DNA of 6,925 nucleotides. Origin: Hydrogenothermaceae bacterium (lineage in GTDB: Bacteria > Aquificota > Aquificia > Aquificales > Hydrogenothermaceae). The stretch is from positions 1-6,925 of the forward strand of contig DTZN01000251.1 of NCBI GenBank assembly GCA_012961365.1, given 5' to 3'. Made by a program: the position numbers and the translations under genes. Below are positions 5,673 through 6,925 of this stretch, in pieces. The notes beneath the pieces were generated by a model that was given only the letters and a program-made list of their open reading frames with translations, made no database searches and had not been told where the DNA came from. Position 1 is the first letter of the stretch. Each line of letters opens with the position of its first letter.

Positions 5673-6821
5673 TTGAGGAAAAAAGCCTTTATTAGTGTCG
5701 GTGAAGTTTCTGGGGATATGTATGGTGCGCAGCTTGTAAAAAGATTGCCTGAGTTTGAATGGGTTGGTATTACAGGTTCTAATTTAGAAAAGCTAAATGT
5801 TAAGAGTATAGAAAATATAGAAAATATATCTGTTGTTGGTTTAACAGAAGTAATCCCTAAATACAGGAATATAAAAATAGCTCTAAAAAAAGCGATTGAA
5901 GAATTGGATAAGGGGGTAGATTTACTTATTGTTATAGATTTTCCTGGGTTTAATCTAAAACTTTTAAAAGAAGCAAAAAAAAGAGGAATAAAAACTGTTT
6001 ATTTTATAGCTCCTCAGGTATGGGCATGGGGAAAAGGTAGAGTTTCTAAAATTGTGGAAAATACAGATTTACTTATATCTATATTTCCTTTTGAAAAAAA
6101 TTTTTACAAAGAATACATTGGAAAAAATTTTAAATTTTTATACCTTGGACATCCTCTTTTGGATATAGTTAAAACAAAAGAAACAGAAGATAGCTTTAAA
6201 AATAAGCTAGGAATTAATAAAAGTAGAAAAATATTTGGTTTGCTTGCAGGAAGTAGAGAAAGTGAGGTTAAAGTTTTACTACCAATTTTGTTAAAAACTG
6301 CAAGTCTTTTACACAAAGTTGAAAAAAGTCTTTACTTTGTTATTCCATCAACAGATAATCAGTTAAAAAATGTTTTAAGTGTAGTGAAAAATTTTTCTAA
6401 ATTGCCTGTTAAGGTTATAACTAAAAAAGACTTTACATATCCATCTTACGAAGTTATGGAAAAATCTGTATTTTCACTAATAGCTTCTGGAACGGCAACA
6501 TTAGAAGCTTCTATTATAGGAAAGCCTTTTGCTCTTGTATATAAAGTTTCACCACTAACATTTTGGATAGGTAAAAAGTTAGTATCTGTGAAATATCTTG
6601 GTCTTCCTAATATTATTAGTGGTAAAGAAGTTATAAAAGAATTTTTACAGGAAGATTGTAATCCTGTTAATCTTGCAAATTATTCATTAAAAGTGCTTTC
6701 TAATTCTGATATATATCTAGAACTGCAGGAAAACTTAAAAACTGTAAAGTCTAAGCTTGGAGAAAAGGGAACCTTAGATAGAGTTGCTAATGCAATTAGG
6801 AAATTTTCAAAAGTAAAATGA
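5673..6821 (+). CDS. lpxB: Lipid-A-disaccharide synthase LpxB
   Basis: This peripheral inner-membrane glycosyltransferase (GT19) joins UDP-2,3-diacylglucosamine and lipid X to make the lipid A disaccharide. The 382-residue length is typical. Motifs appear in family order: GEVSGDMYGA (10-19), DFPGFN (89-94, with Asp89 at the position of the essential Asp), APQVWAWGKGRVSKI (113-127), FPFEKNFY (138-145), LGHPLLD (158-164), LLAGSRESEV (190-199), ASGTATLEA (271-279) and GLPNIISGKEVIKEFLQ (310-326). The last contains the usual L-P-N-x-x-x-G pattern. Nothing essential seems missing. The start is TTG behind AGAAGG. The stop TGA at 6819-6821 overlaps an ATG (ATGA), hinting at a coupled downstream frame. 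LpxB shows that the organism makes lipid A and has an outer membrane. Confidence 0.96.
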   Translation: MRKKAFISVGEVSGDMYGAQLVKRLPEFEWVGITGSNLEKLNVKSIENIENISVVGLTEVIPKYRNIKIALKKAIEELDKGVDLLIVIDFPGFNLKLLKEAKKRGIKTVYFIAPQVWAWGKGRVSKIVENTDLLISIFPFEKNFYKEYIGKNFKFLYLGHPLLDIVKTKETEDSFKNKLGINKSRKIFGLLAGSRESEVKVLLPILLKTASLLHKVEKSLYFVIPSTDNQLKNVLSVVKNFSKLPVKVITKKDFTYPSYEVMEKSVFSLIASGTATLEASIIGKPFALVYKVSPLTFWIGKKLVSVKYLGLPNIISGKEVIKEFLQEDCNPVNLANYSLKVLSNSDIYLELQENLKTVKSKLGEKGTLDRVANAIRKFSKVK

Positions 6822-6865
6822 AAATTAAAGTTAAACTAAAAATATTCTTATTAATTCCTTTGTAG
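6818..6865 (+). CDS. 15-codon frame overlapping the lpxB stop; leader, remnant or chance
   Basis: ATG at 6818 overlaps the lpxB TGA by four bases and encodes MKIKVKLKIFLLIPL before a TAG at 6863-6865. The product looks like the positively charged, hydrophobic N-terminus of a membrane protein. The same frame stays open after the TAG to the window edge (20 codons, including NIPYDFSLEAIL). It could be a small leader, a gene broken by one nonsense change, or chance in AT-rich DNA. No homologue is recognised. Confidence 0.25.
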   Translation: MKIKVKLKIFLLIPL

Positions 6866-6873
6866 AATAGTCT

Positions 6874-6909
6874 GAGAAATCATAGAAAAAACATTCCCTA
6901 TGATTTCTC
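6874..6909 (+). terminator. Perfect 12-bp stem hairpin; weak terminator or leader structure
   Basis: GAGAAATCATAG (6874-6885) pairs fully with CTATGATTTCTC (6898-6909) around the 12-nt loop AAAAAACATTCC. Only TTT follows before GGAGG on the + strand, and no T-run follows on the - strand, so it is a poor intrinsic terminator either way. It ends three bases before the SD of the next predicted start, so a role in the leader is as likely. Confidence 0.45.
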
Positions 6910-6912
6910 TTT

Positions 6913-6925
6913 GGAGGCAATTTTG
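6913..6925 (+). promoter_or_regulatory. Strong SD plus TTG: probable start of the next gene, cut by the window edge
   Basis: GGAGG (6913-6917), a five-base spacer, and TTG (6923-6925) reproduce the SD-TTG arrangement of the ugd and lpxB starts. Only one codon is visible, so the product cannot be named. Confidence 0.4.

Noticed and set aside
6104..6316. - strand open frame of 70 codons
   Set aside because: It is antisense to lpxB, with no ribosome site or motif.

Overview
The window is AT-rich, Gram-negative-type bacterial DNA: it carries lpxB (lipid A synthesis) and a block of type II secretion (T2SS) genes. Genes are tightly packed, frequently overlap by a few bases, and use TTG starts behind good Shine-Dalgarno sequences. 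Low GC, lysine/isoleucine-rich proteins and this gene style would fit a thermophilic deep-branching group such as the Aquificota (Hydrogenothermaceae-like). That placement is a low-confidence impression, not a demonstrated assignment.

Layout, left to right. (1) Positions 1-242, + strand: the 3' end of a gene entering from the left edge. It encodes at least two repeats, 41 residues apart, that look like beta-propeller blades. It converges on, and overlaps by 121 bp, the end of the secretion operon. (2) Positions 122-5130, - strand: one transcription unit read right to left: UDP-glucose 6-dehydrogenase, gspG (major pseudopilin), gspE (ATPase), gspF (inner-membrane platform), a 62-63-residue mini-pseudopilin at the gspH position, and a gspI-like minor pseudopilin. 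Junctions are 8 bp, ATGA, TAATG and 11-14 bp overlaps, so translational coupling is likely. No gspC, D, J, K, L or M is present. (3) Positions 5131-5281: a 151-bp intergenic region with a perfect 18-bp tandem duplication that supplies a good sigma70-type promoter for the operon. (4) Positions 5282-5614, - strand: a small exported, very basic protein with a C-terminal Ada-like zinc-binding motif. (5) Positions 5615-5672: a short divergent promoter region. (6) Positions 5673-6821, + strand: lpxB. (7) Positions 6818-6925: a 15-codon frame overlapping the lpxB stop, a perfect 12-bp hairpin, and a GGAGG plus TTG that may start the next gene at the very edge.

The operon links nucleotide-sugar synthesis (UDP-glucuronate for polysaccharide or LPS) with a pseudopilus assembly machine. 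The GspE N-terminus carries two tandem 24-residue motifs of the MshEN type, which in other proteins bind cyclic di-GMP, so the machine may respond to that second messenger. No CRISPR array, tRNA, rRNA or insertion sequence was seen, and no stretch over 300 bases lacks a gene.
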